Assembly (NCBI RefSeq): GCF_037482845.1
Contig: NZ_JBBHJW010000001.1
Span: 496,001-560,000, forward strand
Length of the DNA: 64,000 nucleotides
Direction: 5' to 3'
Source: Paucibacter_B soli
GTDB taxonomy: Bacteria; Pseudomonadota; Gammaproteobacteria; Burkholderiales; Burkholderiaceae_C
Below, piece by piece: positions 26,814-35,756 of this stretch. The notes beneath the pieces were generated by a model, which saw only the letters and a program-made list of their open reading frames with translations, searched no databases and had not been told where the DNA came from. A program made the translations under genes and the position numbers. The stretch's first letter is position 1. Each line of letters starts with the position of its first letter.

Positions 26814-27268
26814 GGTGTACTTTCATCATCGGGCGTGTCGGGATCAAAGGCCTCGGGCGCCATGGCCTGGCGGCGCCGCAGCACCCGCCACAGCGTGCCC
26901 AGGGCCAGCAGCAACAGCAGGCCCGGTCCCACCCACAACAGCAGGGTGCTGGCCTTGAAGGGTGGGCGATAGAGCACGAAGTCGCCGTAGCGCTCGGTCA
27001 TGTAGTCGAGGATCTGACGCTCGCTCATGCCCTTGGCCAGCATCTCGCGGATCTGCCGGCGCAGATCCTCGGCCAGGCCGGCATGCGAATCGGCGATGGT
27101 CTGGTTCTGACACACCAGGCAGCGCAGCTCGGCGGCCAGCACCATCATGCGCGCCTCGATCTCGGCATTGGCGGCCACCGGCGGGGCTTCGCTGGCCTGG
27201 GCGCGGCCCAGCGCCAAGCAAAGCAGCGCCGCCAGCAAGACATGCAGGATTCGTTCACGCATTGGCAT
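26810..27268 (-). CDS. ccmH: Cytochrome c maturation protein CcmH (apocytochrome thiol reductase)
   Basis: Periplasmic membrane-anchored protein of System I that reduces the CXXCH thiols of apocytochromes. The 152-residue product has a signal peptide (to ASEA), the active site LRCLVCQNQ, the following DLRRQIREMLAKGMSERQI helical bundle, a YGDFVLYRPPF motif and a C-terminal membrane helix. It is the short CcmL/Ccl2 form, with the TPR part encoded separately as ccmI. The first ATG (27266-27268) overlaps dsbE by 14 bases; a second (27260-27262) is also possible. Confidence 0.94.
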   Translation of the reverse strand: MPMRERILHVLLAALLCLALGRAQASEAPPVAANAEIEARMMVLAAELRCLVCQNQTIADSHAGLAEDLRRQIREMLAKGMSERQILDYMTERYGDFVLYRPPFKASTLLLWVGPGLLLLLALGTLWRVLRRRQAMAPEAFDPDTPDDESTP

Positions 27269-27785
27269 CGAGCTTCCTCAGCAGCGGTTCGATCTTGTCG
27301 CGCAGCACCTCGGGCGTGACCGGTCCGATGTGCTTGTAGCGGATCATGCCGGCGCGGTCGATCACAAAGGTCTCGGGCACACCGTAGACACCGTAGTCGA
27401 TGCCGATGCGGCCCTGGGGGTCGAACAGCGTGTCGGTATAGGGGTTGCCGAAACGACCCAGCCAGGCGAGGCCGTCCTCACGCTTGTCCTTGTAGTTGAG
27501 GCCGTAGATGGGCGCCACGCCGCGGCGCGAGAAGTCCACCAGCAAGGCATGCTCGTCGCGACAGGCCGCGCACCAGGAAGCCCAGACATTCAGCACCCAG
27601 ACCTTGCCCAGCAGATCCTCGCGCTTGATGCTCGCCTCGGGCCGCGCCAGCGTGCTGGCCTGGAAGGCGGGTGCGGGCTTGTCGATCAGGGGCGACGGCA
27701 CCTCGCGCGGATTGAGGCGCAGGCCCAGCGCCAGGAACAGGGCCAGCAGCAAAAAGGCGCCCAGGGGCAGCAGGAAGCGGTTCAT
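27255..27785 (-). CDS. ccmG: Thiol:disulfide interchange protein DsbE/CcmG
   Basis: Thioredoxin-like reductant of apocytochrome c and CcmH, anchored in the inner membrane and facing the periplasm. The 176-residue product has an N-terminal membrane helix (about 4-22), the active site WASWCAACRDEH, and the GVYGVPETFVID segment with the cis-proline and the acidic groove typical of CcmG. The start overlaps the ccmF stop by four bases. It works with CcmH to keep heme-binding cysteines reduced. Confidence 0.94.
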   Translation of the reverse strand: MNRFLLPLGAFLLLALFLALGLRLNPREVPSPLIDKPAPAFQASTLARPEASIKREDLLGKVWVLNVWASWCAACRDEHALLVDFSRRGVAPIYGLNYKDKREDGLAWLGRFGNPYTDTLFDPQGRIGIDYGVYGVPETFVIDRAGMIRYKHIGPVTPEVLRDKIEPLLRKLDANA

Positions 27786-29770
27786 TGCCTGCCCTCCCCG
27801 GCCATGGCCACGGGCAACGCCGCGCTGCGCGTCTGCCGGCTGCGATAGCGCCGGTCGCTGGTGGCCAGCAGGCCACCGCCCATCATCACCAGGCAGCCCA
27901 GCCAGATCCAGTTGATGAAGGGCTTGTGCTGCACGCGCACGATCCAGTCGCCGTTGTCGAGGCGCTCGCCCATCGAGATGTAGAGGTCACGCAGCAGATT
28001 GCTGTCCACCGCCGCCTCGGTCATGGGGTTGCTCTGCACCTTGTAGATGCGCTTCTCGGGGCGCAGGGTGGCGAGCAAGCGGCCGTCGCGGCTGACCTCG
28101 ATGAGCGCCTGCGCCGCCACATAGTTGGGGCCCTGCACATCGCTCACCGACACCATGCGGAAGCGGTAGCCCGCCACCTCTGTGCTGGCGTCGGCGCTCA
28201 TCTTCACGTCGCGCTCGGTCTCGTAGGTCTTGACCATGGCCACGCCGAAGGCAAACAGTGCCACGCCCAGGTGCGCGATCCACATGCCGAGCATGGCGCG
28301 CGGCAGCAGGCGCAGGCGCCCGATCACGCTCCCACCCATGCCACTCTTGGGGCGAAGTCGCTCAATCAGGTCCACGCCTATCGATGCCACGATCCAGTAG
28401 GCCAGCGCCAAGGCGCCAGTGGTGGCCGGCGCGATGCGCCCGGCCAGCCAGCCACTGAGCACGGCGGCAGCGATGGCAATCAACAAGGCCCAGCGCAGGC
28501 GGCGCGCAAGACCTGACACCTGGTCCTGCTTCCAGCGCATCAGCGGGCCTATGCCCAGCAGCATCAGCAGGGGCGCCATGATGAGGGTGAACACGGTGTC
28601 GAAGTAAGGCGGCCCCACCGAGATCTTGCCCATGCCCATGGCATCAAGGAAGAGCGGATAGAGCGTGCCCAGCAGCACCGCGCCGCAGGCCACCGCCAGC
28701 AGCATATTGTTGACCAGCAGCGAGGTCTCCCTGGACAGCAGGCCGAAGCGCTGGCCCAGGCCGACGCTGGGCGCGCGCCAGGAGAACAGCAATAGCGAGG
28801 CGCCGATCACCAGCACCAGGAAGATCAAGATGAAGAGGCCGCGGCGCGGGTCGGTGGCAAAGGCGTGCACCGAGGACAGTACGCCCGAGCGCACCAGAAA
28901 GGTTCCCAGCAGCGAGAGCGAGAAGGCCATGATGGCCAGCAGCACGGTCCAGACCTTGAAGCTGCCGCGCTTTTCGGTGACGGCGAGCGAATGGATCAGC
29001 GCCGTGCCCACCAGCCAGGGCATGAAGGAGGCGTTCTCGACCGGGTCCCAGAACCACCAGCCGCCCCAGCCCAGCTCGTTGTAGGCCCACCAGCTGCCCA
29101 GGCCGATGCCGAAGGTCAGGAAGATCCAGGCCGCGGTGGTCCAGGGCCGCGTCCAGCGCGCCCAGGTGGCGTCGAGGTTGCCGCCGATCAGCGCCGCGAT
29201 GGCAAAGGCATAGGCCACCGAGAAACCGACATAACCCATGTAAAGCATGGGCGGATGCGCCACCATGCCGGGGTCCTGCAGCAGCGGATTCAGGTCGCGC
29301 CCGTCGGCCGCGGCGGGCAACAGGCGCTCGAAGGGATTCGAGGTCACCAGCATGAAGAGCAGAAAGCCCGCCGCCACCAGGCCCAGCACCGCCAGGATGC
29401 GCGCCACGAAGACACTGGGCAGGCTGCGGCTGAAGCGCGCCACCGCCACCGTCCAGAGGTTCAGCATCAGCACCCACAGCAGCAGCGAGCCCTCATGGCC
29501 ACCCCATACCGCGGCGATGCGATAGGGCAGCGGCAGCAGCGAGTTGGAGTTGGAGGCGACGTAGAGCACCGAGAAGTCGTGGCGCACAAAGGCCGAGGTC
29601 AGGCAGGCGAAGGCGGCCAGCACCAGCAGGCACTGCACGGCGGCGGCGGGGCGCGCCAGCGCCATCCAGTCAGCGCGGCCGCGCTGCGCCCCGGCCAGCG
29701 GCAGCACGCCCTGGATCAGGGCCACGGCCAGGGCCAGCAGGAGCAGCACTTGTCCGAGTTCGGGGATCAT
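27782..29770 (-). CDS. ccmF: Cytochrome c heme lyase CcmF
   Basis: Large integral membrane protein that, with CcmH and CcmI, ligates heme to CXXCH motifs. The 662-residue product has many membrane helices and the tryptophan-rich heme-handling motif WGGWWFWDPVENASFMPWL; GGHEGSLLLWV with a conserved His and HPPMLYMGYVG are also present. Length is as expected. It overlaps ccmE upstream and ccmG downstream by four bases each. The activity serves every c-type cytochrome of the cell, including the multiheme set encoded just upstream in this window. Confidence 0.96.
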   Translation of the reverse strand: MIPELGQVLLLLALAVALIQGVLPLAGAQRGRADWMALARPAAAVQCLLVLAAFACLTSAFVRHDFSVLYVASNSNSLLPLPYRIAAVWGGHEGSLLLWVLMLNLWTVAVARFSRSLPSVFVARILAVLGLVAAGFLLFMLVTSNPFERLLPAAADGRDLNPLLQDPGMVAHPPMLYMGYVGFSVAYAFAIAALIGGNLDATWARWTRPWTTAAWIFLTFGIGLGSWWAYNELGWGGWWFWDPVENASFMPWLVGTALIHSLAVTEKRGSFKVWTVLLAIMAFSLSLLGTFLVRSGVLSSVHAFATDPRRGLFILIFLVLVIGASLLLFSWRAPSVGLGQRFGLLSRETSLLVNNMLLAVACGAVLLGTLYPLFLDAMGMGKISVGPPYFDTVFTLIMAPLLMLLGIGPLMRWKQDQVSGLARRLRWALLIAIAAAVLSGWLAGRIAPATTGALALAYWIVASIGVDLIERLRPKSGMGGSVIGRLRLLPRAMLGMWIAHLGVALFAFGVAMVKTYETERDVKMSADASTEVAGYRFRMVSVSDVQGPNYVAAQALIEVSRDGRLLATLRPEKRIYKVQSNPMTEAAVDSNLLRDLYISMGERLDNGDWIVRVQHKPFINWIWLGCLVMMGGGLLATSDRRYRSRQTRSAALPVAMAGEGRQ

Positions 29771-30243
29771 TTGTGGGCTCCCTCAGCTGTCGCGGGGCTG
29801 AGCGTGCCCTGCATCTTGGCGCGCATCTTGTCGGCACGCTGCAAGGCGTCGGCGGCTTCCGGCGGCATGTAGTTCTCGTCATGCTTGGCCAGCACCTCGC
29901 GCGCGGCAAAGCGGCCGTCGGCGCCCAACTGGCCCTGGGCCACCACGCCTTTGCCCTCCTTGAACAGATCGGGCAGCACGCCCTCGTAGCTCACCGGCAC
30001 ATTCTTCACCGTGTCGGTGACGACGAAACGCACCGTCACGCCCTCGCGCACCACGCTGCCGGGCTGCACCAGGCCGCCGACGCGGAAGGTGCGACCCACT
30101 GGCGCCTCCTTGGCCTCGATCTGGGTGGGCGTGTAGAAGAACACCAGATTGCTGTTGAAGGCGTTCAGCACCAGGGCGGCGGCCAGGCCGACGATGGACA
30201 GCACGCCCAGGATCAGGGCGGCGCGTTTGTGGCGGGGCTTCAT
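29767..30243 (-). CDS. ccmE: Cytochrome c maturation heme chaperone CcmE
   Basis: Periplasmic heme chaperone that carries heme covalently from CcmC to CcmF. The 158-residue product has one N-terminal membrane helix (about 9-30), an OB-fold domain (VFFYTPTQI, FRVGGLVQPGSV), and the heme-binding motif AKHDENYMPPE with His121 and Tyr125. The start at 30241-30243 overlaps the ccmD stop by four bases. The C-terminal tail after the motif is short and flexible, as in other members. Confidence 0.95.
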   Translation of the reverse strand: MKPRHKRAALILGVLSIVGLAAALVLNAFNSNLVFFYTPTQIEAKEAPVGRTFRVGGLVQPGSVVREGVTVRFVVTDTVKNVPVSYEGVLPDLFKEGKGVVAQGQLGADGRFAAREVLAKHDENYMPPEAADALQRADKMRAKMQGTLSPATAEGAHK

Positions 30244-30416
30244 CGTTCGTTCTCCGGATCTGCAATCTGCTTGGCGGCCACGAAGGCCCGACGCTGGCGG
30301 CGCCGCACCGCGGCGGCCTCGAACACCATCACGACCAAGGTCAGCCCATAGGAACCCCACACATAGAGGCCGTAGCCGCCCATGTGCAGGAAATTGTCGA
30401 GCGACTGCCAGTTCAT
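30240..30416 (-). CDS. ccmD: Heme exporter small membrane protein CcmD
   Basis: A 58-residue single-helix membrane protein that helps release holo-CcmE from the CcmABC complex. The family is poorly conserved, but MGGYGLYVWGSYGLTLVVMV with a following Arg-rich cytoplasmic tail is typical. The position between ccmC and ccmE with four-base overlaps on both sides makes the call secure. Confidence 0.9.
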   Translation of the reverse strand: MNWQSLDNFLHMGGYGLYVWGSYGLTLVVMVFEAAAVRRRQRRAFVAAKQIADPENER

Positions 30417-31159
30417 GCCAGCTCCCGCGCATGTGTCAGGGCGCGCACCCATTCGGTCTCGCCCTCCTGCTCCAGCACGATGGCGCGCGCCCGCGTGAAC
30501 ACCACCGCGAAGCTGTAGGCCCAGAAGCTCAGCGTCATCAGCAGCATGGCTGTCAGCATGGTGCTCACCATCTTGGGTGCGGCCGTCATGCTGATGGTGG
30601 AACCCTGGTGCAGGGTATTCCACCAGCGCACCGAGAAATAGATGATGGGAATGTTGACCGCGCCGACCAGGGCCAGCAGCGCGCCCGCATTGGCGGCGCG
30701 GCGCGGATCGTCGATCGCCTCGGTGAGGGCGATATAGCCCAGGTACATCAGCAAGAGGATGAACTCCGAGGTCAGGCGCGCGTCCCACACCCACCAGGTG
30801 CCCCAGGTCGGCTTGCCCCACAGCGCGCCGGTCCATAGCGCAATGAGGGTGAAGAGCGCGCCGGTGGGCGCCAGCGCACGCGCATACATCGAGGCCATGC
30901 GGGCATTGAGCATCCAGCCCCAGGCGGCCCAGAAGGCCATCACCAGGTAGATCAACATGGACATCCAGGCGGCGGGCACATGGATGAAGATGATGCGGTA
31001 GGCCTCGCCTTGCTGGAAATCGGTGGGCGCCATCGCAAAGCCGACATACAGACCGGCCAGGCCAAACAACAGGGCCGAGGCCCAGAACCAGGGCAGCAAG
31101 CTGCCGGCCAGGCCGTAGAAGCGCGACGGGGCGGCAAAGGTGTTGAAGCGCAGATGCAT
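30413..31159 (-). CDS. ccmC: Heme exporter protein CcmC
   Basis: Six-helix membrane protein that loads heme onto CcmE. The 248-residue product has the heme-binding tryptophan motif WGTWWVWDARLTSEF and flanking periplasmic His residues (IIFIHVPAAW and NTLHQGST). The ATG at 31157-31159 aligns well with family N-termini; a GTG at 31169-31171, four bases after the ccmB stop, would add four residues and cannot be excluded. It overlaps ccmD by four bases downstream. Confidence 0.95.
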   Translation of the reverse strand: MHLRFNTFAAPSRFYGLAGSLLPWFWASALLFGLAGLYVGFAMAPTDFQQGEAYRIIFIHVPAAWMSMLIYLVMAFWAAWGWMLNARMASMYARALAPTGALFTLIALWTGALWGKPTWGTWWVWDARLTSEFILLLMYLGYIALTEAIDDPRRAANAGALLALVGAVNIPIIYFSVRWWNTLHQGSTISMTAAPKMVSTMLTAMLLMTLSFWAYSFAVVFTRARAIVLEQEGETEWVRALTHARELA

Positions 31160-31175
31160 GGTGAGGGTCACGCCC

Positions 31176-31844
31176 CTAGTCGAGAGAGATGCGCAGCGCG
31201 GCGGCCGCGGCCAGCGGTGCGCCCAGCAGGGTCAGCAGCAAGAGCGCGCCCTGCAGCGACAACTGCGCTTGCGGCGACAGGCCGGCGTCCACCGCGCCCA
31301 CCGCACCGGTGCCGAAAATCAGCGTCGGCACGGTCAGCGGCAGCACCAGCAGAAACACCAGCGAGGCGCCGCTGCGCAGACCCAGCGTGAGCGCAGCGCC
31401 GACCGCGCCCAGCAGGCTCAGCACCGGCGTGCCCAGCAAGAGGCTCAGCGCCAGCGTGGCGATTGCCGGCGCCTGCATGTCGAACAACACGCCGATCAGC
31501 GGCGCGGCCAGCACCAGGGGCAGGCCAGAGCTGAGCCAATGCGCCAGCACCTTGCCCAGCACCAGCCACTCCAGGCCTTCGGCGGCCAGCAGCATCTGCT
31601 CGAGCGAACCGTCGTGATGGTCGCTGGCGAACATCTGCGTCACCGACAACATCGCCGCCAACAGCGCACAGACCCAGGCAACACCTGGCCCTATCAGTTT
31701 CAGGGTGTTGGGCTCCGGCCCGATCGCGATCGGGAACAGCCCCGCCGCGACCACGAAGAAGCCCAGCGGCAGCAAGGCCTCGACGCGCCGGCGCCTTGCC
31801 AGCAGCAGATCGCGTTTGGTGACGGCCCACAGCAGCCCCGTCAT
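31176..31844 (-). CDS. ccmB: Heme exporter protein CcmB (ABC permease)
   Basis: Permease of the CcmAB ATP-driven complex that frees holo-CcmE from CcmC. The 222-residue product has six predicted membrane helices and the family segments SDHHDGSLEQMLL and the GTPVLSLLGAVGAALTLGLR loop. The start overlaps ccmA's stop by four bases. Length equals that of E. coli CcmB. Confidence 0.95.
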   Translation of the reverse strand: MTGLLWAVTKRDLLLARRRRVEALLPLGFFVVAAGLFPIAIGPEPNTLKLIGPGVAWVCALLAAMLSVTQMFASDHHDGSLEQMLLAAEGLEWLVLGKVLAHWLSSGLPLVLAAPLIGVLFDMQAPAIATLALSLLLGTPVLSLLGAVGAALTLGLRSGASLVFLLVLPLTVPTLIFGTGAVGAVDAGLSPQAQLSLQGALLLLTLLGAPLAAAAALRISLD

Positions 31845-32497
31845 GCCCGCGACCGCATGTCACGCCAGGGTTCAAGATCGAACTCGCTGGCCCCGGGCAG
31901 ATCCACGCTCTGGTGGCTGGTCAACAGCACCGTGCCTCCGCGTGCGGCATGCGCCTCGATCAGGCACGACAGTGCCGCCATGCTGTCGCTGTCCAGCGAG
32001 TCATAGGGTTCATCCAGTATCCAGGCACGCGGCGTTTGGTCGTCCAGCGCAAGGCGTGCCAGCGCGCCACGGCGGCGCTGGCCCTGCGACAGCGTGCGCA
32101 CCGCCTGTTCCTGGCGTGAGGCCAGGCCCAGCAGGCCCAGGGCCTGGCGCGCGCGCGCATCGGCATCGTCCAGACCCTGCAACCGGGCCAGAAAGGCGAG
32201 CGCCTCGGCCAGCGTCAGATCATCCTTCAGCGCGTTGCTGTGGCCGATGTAGATCAGCTGCTGGCCGGCACCGTCGCGCCATTGCAACTCGCCCTCGCTG
32301 GCGGCCGACAGACCGGCCAGGATGCGCATCAGGCTGGTCTTGCCGCTGCCATTGGTGCCACGCAGCCAGGTGATGCTGCCACCCCGCAGCTGCATGTCCA
32401 GGCCGCGGAACAGGGTACGGCGGCCGCGCCGGCAGGTCAGGCCGCGCGCCGTCAGCACGGGCGATGATGAGTTCGACGCTGATACTGGCGCATGCAT
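31841..32497 (-). CDS. ccmA: Heme exporter ATP-binding protein CcmA
   Basis: ATPase of the CcmAB complex. Walker A GTNGSGKTS, signature LSQGQRRRGALARL and Walker B AWILDEPYDSLD are all intact; the extra Arg after the signature is seen in CcmA proteins. The ATG at 32495-32497 gives 218 residues; GTG at 32456-32458 would give a shorter protein starting just before LTARGLTC. The choice matters because an FNR-type box with a -10-like hexamer predicts a transcript starting almost exactly at this ATG (see findings). It is the first gene of the nine-gene ccm operon. Confidence 0.93.
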   Translation of the reverse strand: MHAPVSASNSSSPVLTARGLTCRRGRRTLFRGLDMQLRGGSITWLRGTNGSGKTSLMRILAGLSAASEGELQWRDGAGQQLIYIGHSNALKDDLTLAEALAFLARLQGLDDADARARQALGLLGLASRQEQAVRTLSQGQRRRGALARLALDDQTPRAWILDEPYDSLDSDSMAALSCLIEAHAARGGTVLLTSHQSVDLPGASEFDLEPWRDMRSRA

Positions 32498-32504
32498 GGG
32501 CCCT

Positions 32505-32545
32505 ATCGTAAAGGCGGCGCCCGTTCCGCTCTTGACATATCGCAA
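32505..32545 (-). promoter_or_regulatory. FNR/FixK-type box and -10 element before ccmA
   Basis: The plus strand reads TTGACATATCGCAA at 32532-32545, matching TTGA-N6-GCAA, the 14-base pattern of FNR/FixK-type sites. On the minus strand a -10-like TACGAT (32510-32505) follows after 21 bases, the spacing of class II FNR promoters (box near -41.5). The predicted transcript start is about 32498. It lies between mtrB and ccmA and would allow the ccm operon to be transcribed separately from the mtr genes. Confidence 0.6.
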
Positions 32546-32566
32546 GACGGCAAGGGACGGCCCCGC

Positions 32567-34738
32567 TCAGCGCCACTTGCTGCTGTAAGTGATCGCGATC
32601 AGCGTCGCGCGCTGATTGGGCTGCTGCCACACCGTGCTGCCATCCGAGTAGGCAAAGGGCCGGCCCTGGTAGCCCCAGGCCCAGTCGCTCAGCCGCGAAC
32701 GCTCGTGCACCAGGTCCAGCCGCAGCGCCGACTTGGCGTCGATCTCGTAGCGGCCGAACAGGCGCAGCGAGGTCTGGCGGTACACCACATCGGGCAGGCC
32801 GCCGGTGGCCGCCAACAGCGCCACGCTGTCGCTGCCGGCCTGGGCATCGAGTGCCTGGGTGTAGACGTTGACGTCATCAACATAGCCGAGGCTGCCGCCC
32901 ACGCTGAATTTGGCCGACAGCTTGCCGCTGAAGCCGGCGCCCACGCCGATGTTCTTGTTGCGGAACGAGAGCAGGTAACCGGCCGGCCGCGCCTGGTGCA
33001 GGGTCTGGATGCCCTGCGAGAGATAGGCGTTGAGGTGCCAGTTGTCGGAGAGCGCGTAGTCGGCATCCAGCGCCACCATGTCCATCTCGGTGCGCTGCAG
33101 GCCGTAGCTGCTGGGCGAGGTGTAGCGGTCGCGCCCGCCCTCGGCGCTAAGCTGCAGGGTCAGCGCCTCGCTGGGCTGCAACTCGGCGCGCAGCTTGAGT
33201 TTGTCGCGCTGGCGATCGGCCAGTGTCGGCATGAAGATCGCCGTGGCGAAGCCGTGGGCCGGGTTGGCCGGGTCGCTGACCTCGCTGACGCCCAGACCGC
33301 TGTTGTCCTTCAGCCAGTTGCTGCCGTCCCGCTGGCTACGCTCGAAGCCCAGGCTGCCGCTGAAGAACTCGGACACGCTGTGGCGCAACTCGGCCTTGTA
33401 AACCGTCTCGTCGGTGCGCTGGCGCAGCGCGCTGACACCCGAGATTGCGCTGCTGGCGGTAAACACGCCACGGTCTATGGCCTCGAACTGCCCCACCAGG
33501 GTGCCACGCAGATTGCTCGTGAAGCGGTAGCTCAGCTGCAGCTTGCCGCGCGACTTGCTGCTGGGCAGGCTGCGGTTGGTATAGAAAGACTTGTCCTCCG
33601 CGTTGTAGAGCTGGATCGGCGTCTTGTCGTCTCTATCCTCGTAGCGCCATTCCGCCTGCAGCGCCAGCTTAGGTGTGGGCCGCAGACTCAAGCCCAGCTG
33701 AGCCTGCGTGCTGTCGAGCCGGCCGCCCATGTCGGCCACGCCGGCCGGCGCGCCGCTGAAGCCCGAGGCGGCGAAGTCCTGGTGCTGCAGCGCCTGGCCC
33801 ATGCCCAGCTTGAAGTTCAGCTGCGCGATTGGCGCGAGCGTGTAGACACCGGTAATGTCCAGCTGGTGCGCCTGGTTGTCGGGCGCCAGCGCGATCGGCT
33901 GGCTCAGCGCCGCGAGCAGGCCTGGGCTCGCCGGCAGCAGGCTGCCGACCGGGTTGTTGAGGCTGCCAGGGATTTGCGGCGTCAGCGCGTCATAGCGGTT
34001 GTTGAAGAAGGAGCCGTAATAACCCACGCTGACACTGAGGCGCTCGCCCGCATAGCTCAGCCGGGCCTCGACCTGGCTGTGATTCGCATGGATGGGCTCA
34101 GGCAACATCAGCAGCGCCGAGCCGGTACTGATGCCGGTAGCCCCGCGGCAGCTCGGCAGCAGCAGGCTGGGGCAGTTCATGCCGACGCCGAACAGGCGCG
34201 TACCGACCTTGTCCTCGGTCTTCAGGTCCAGTTCCAGCGACAGCGCCGGGCCGAGTGCCTTCCACAGGCCGATGCCGAAACCGCTGCGCTGCTGCTTCAG
34301 GTGCAGCTCGTTGCCACCGCCGGCAGCGCCTGCCACCACCTGCGGGCTGGTCGAACCGGCCCCGGTGAGCAGCGTGTTGACGCTGTAGGGATCGTGGCGC
34401 ACGGTCTCGCCGTACTGGGCGCGCAGCTTCCAGTCGCCCTGCTTCATCCAACCCAGCGCCAGCTCGCGCGTTTCGCCCAGCAGGTCGCTGCCACGCAACC
34501 ACATCGCAGTGCCGGCCTCGTCGTCGCGGCGCTGATAGTCCAGGCTCAATAGTCCCACCGGCCGATCGCCCAGACGCAGACCGCTGTACTGGCCGAAGCG
34601 CGCGTTGTCGGCGCGCCCGCTGCCCAGCATGCCCAGCCCGAAATGGATGGTGGACTCGACCTCGCTGCCTTCGGCCCGCACGCCGCCCAGCGCGGTGAGC
34701 AGCGCCAGGGTCAGTGCGGCATGCCTTGCGTGCGTCAT
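32567..34738 (-). CDS. mtrB: MtrB/PioB family outer-membrane beta-barrel of an electron conduit
   Basis: Beta-barrel that sheathes the decaheme MtrA so electrons can cross the outer membrane. The 723-residue product has a signal peptide (to about residue 22), then repeated amphipathic strands with Gly, Tyr, Arg and Leu, and the family segment SDLLGETRELALGWMKQGDWKL. Length fits MtrB (697 in Shewanella oneidensis) rather than a porin. The N-terminal CXXC of Shewanella MtrB is absent; only two cysteines occur, mid-protein. The stop lies 69 bases before ccmA; the start is 18 bases from the mtrA stop, so it is cotranscribed with mtrA. Confidence 0.9.
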   Translation of the reverse strand: MTHARHAALTLALLTALGGVRAEGSEVESTIHFGLGMLGSGRADNARFGQYSGLRLGDRPVGLLSLDYQRRDDEAGTAMWLRGSDLLGETRELALGWMKQGDWKLRAQYGETVRHDPYSVNTLLTGAGSTSPQVVAGAAGGGNELHLKQQRSGFGIGLWKALGPALSLELDLKTEDKVGTRLFGVGMNCPSLLLPSCRGATGISTGSALLMLPEPIHANHSQVEARLSYAGERLSVSVGYYGSFFNNRYDALTPQIPGSLNNPVGSLLPASPGLLAALSQPIALAPDNQAHQLDITGVYTLAPIAQLNFKLGMGQALQHQDFAASGFSGAPAGVADMGGRLDSTQAQLGLSLRPTPKLALQAEWRYEDRDDKTPIQLYNAEDKSFYTNRSLPSSKSRGKLQLSYRFTSNLRGTLVGQFEAIDRGVFTASSAISGVSALRQRTDETVYKAELRHSVSEFFSGSLGFERSQRDGSNWLKDNSGLGVSEVSDPANPAHGFATAIFMPTLADRQRDKLKLRAELQPSEALTLQLSAEGGRDRYTSPSSYGLQRTEMDMVALDADYALSDNWHLNAYLSQGIQTLHQARPAGYLLSFRNKNIGVGAGFSGKLSAKFSVGGSLGYVDDVNVYTQALDAQAGSDSVALLAATGGLPDVVYRQTSLRLFGRYEIDAKSALRLDLVHERSRLSDWAWGYQGRPFAYSDGSTVWQQPNQRATLIAITYSSKWR

Positions 34739-34756
34739 GATGGATTCCCCAAAGTC

Positions 34757-35725
34757 TCAGCGCAGCATCAGGTGCGGCGTTGGATTGTTGGCCGACGGGT
34801 TGTTGGACCCATGCACCTGGGTATGGCAGTTCATGCAGCTGCGCCCCTGCCAGAGGTTCACCACATTCTTGCCACTGCTGGTGCCGGTGATGAGCGCCGG
34901 CTGGCCGGGCTGCAGCGGCGTGAAGACGCCGGCCTGGCCACCCACCGCGCCCACGCCGCCGGCCACATGAGGCGTATGGCATTGCTGGCACAGCATCGGC
35001 GGGCGCGACTTCAGCATCGCCTGCACGCTGCTGCCATGCGGGTTGTGGCAGTTCGCGCAATCCTCGCTGACCGGTTCGTGCTGGTGCACGAAGGGACCGC
35101 GTTTCTCGGCATGGCAGCTGTAGCAGGTGGCGTTGGTGCTGTCGCGCCTGGCCAGCTTGGGCCCCATCGAGCCATGCACATTGTGGCAATCCGAGCAGCT
35201 CATCTTGCCCTCAGGCACCGGATGGTGCGAGGGCTTGCCGAGCTGGGCTCGCTGCTCCTTGTGGCAGGCGTAGCAGAGCTCGGACTGGCTGGCCTTGGCG
35301 AGTGCGCGGTCGTTGTTGGTGTGGATCTTGTGGCAGCTGCTGCAGGCCACATCGGCACTGTGGTGCTGGCTGCCGTTCCAGAGCGCGCGCCTGGCGTCCT
35401 TCGCATGGCAGGTCTGGCACACCGCACTGCTTTCATGGGCGGGCATGGCCAGCGCCTTGGTGAACATTCGGTCGGGCTTGGGCTGCGTCTTGGCATCCTT
35501 GGGCTTGTGCGCATGCGCCTCGCTGGGGCCGTGGCAGCTGATGCAATCGGGCACGCGCGCGTCCTTGCTCGCGGCATGGGCCGAGCGGCTCATGTCGGGC
35601 AAGTCGTCGCTGTCATGGCAGGTGACGCAGAAGGCGGCGCCGGTGGGCTCCGTCGCGGCCATCGCCATACCGGTAACACCCAGCAAGCTCACCGCGAGGG
35701 CTGCCATCCAAGCTGTGATACGCAT
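34757..35725 (-). CDS. mtrA: Periplasmic decaheme cytochrome c MtrA (DmsE family)
   Basis: Ten-heme wire that sits inside the MtrB barrel. The 322-residue product has a signal peptide (to AMA, residue 23) and exactly ten CXXCH motifs at residues 33, 61, 103, 128, 151, 177, 201, 223, 246 and 297. Many extra His residues between them can serve as distal ligands. Size agrees with MtrA (333 in Shewanella). AGGGAG stands seven bases before the chosen ATG; an earlier start would lack a proper signal peptide. It follows the mtrC homologue after 72 bases that contain a hairpin, and precedes mtrB, the gene order mtrC-mtrA-mtrB known from Shewanella. Confidence 0.94.
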   Translation of the reverse strand: MRITAWMAALAVSLLGVTGMAMAATEPTGAAFCVTCHDSDDLPDMSRSAHAASKDARVPDCISCHGPSEAHAHKPKDAKTQPKPDRMFTKALAMPAHESSAVCQTCHAKDARRALWNGSQHHSADVACSSCHKIHTNNDRALAKASQSELCYACHKEQRAQLGKPSHHPVPEGKMSCSDCHNVHGSMGPKLARRDSTNATCYSCHAEKRGPFVHQHEPVSEDCANCHNPHGSSVQAMLKSRPPMLCQQCHTPHVAGGVGAVGGQAGVFTPLQPGQPALITGTSSGKNVVNLWQGRSCMNCHTQVHGSNNPSANNPTPHLMLR

Positions 35726-35756
35726 TCGAACTCCCTGCGGGTCATGCAAACCGAGA

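Noticed and set aside
32498..32545. A longer ccmA N-terminus beginning at 32545
   Set aside because: The added residues show no family similarity, and the extension would start inside the FNR-type box.
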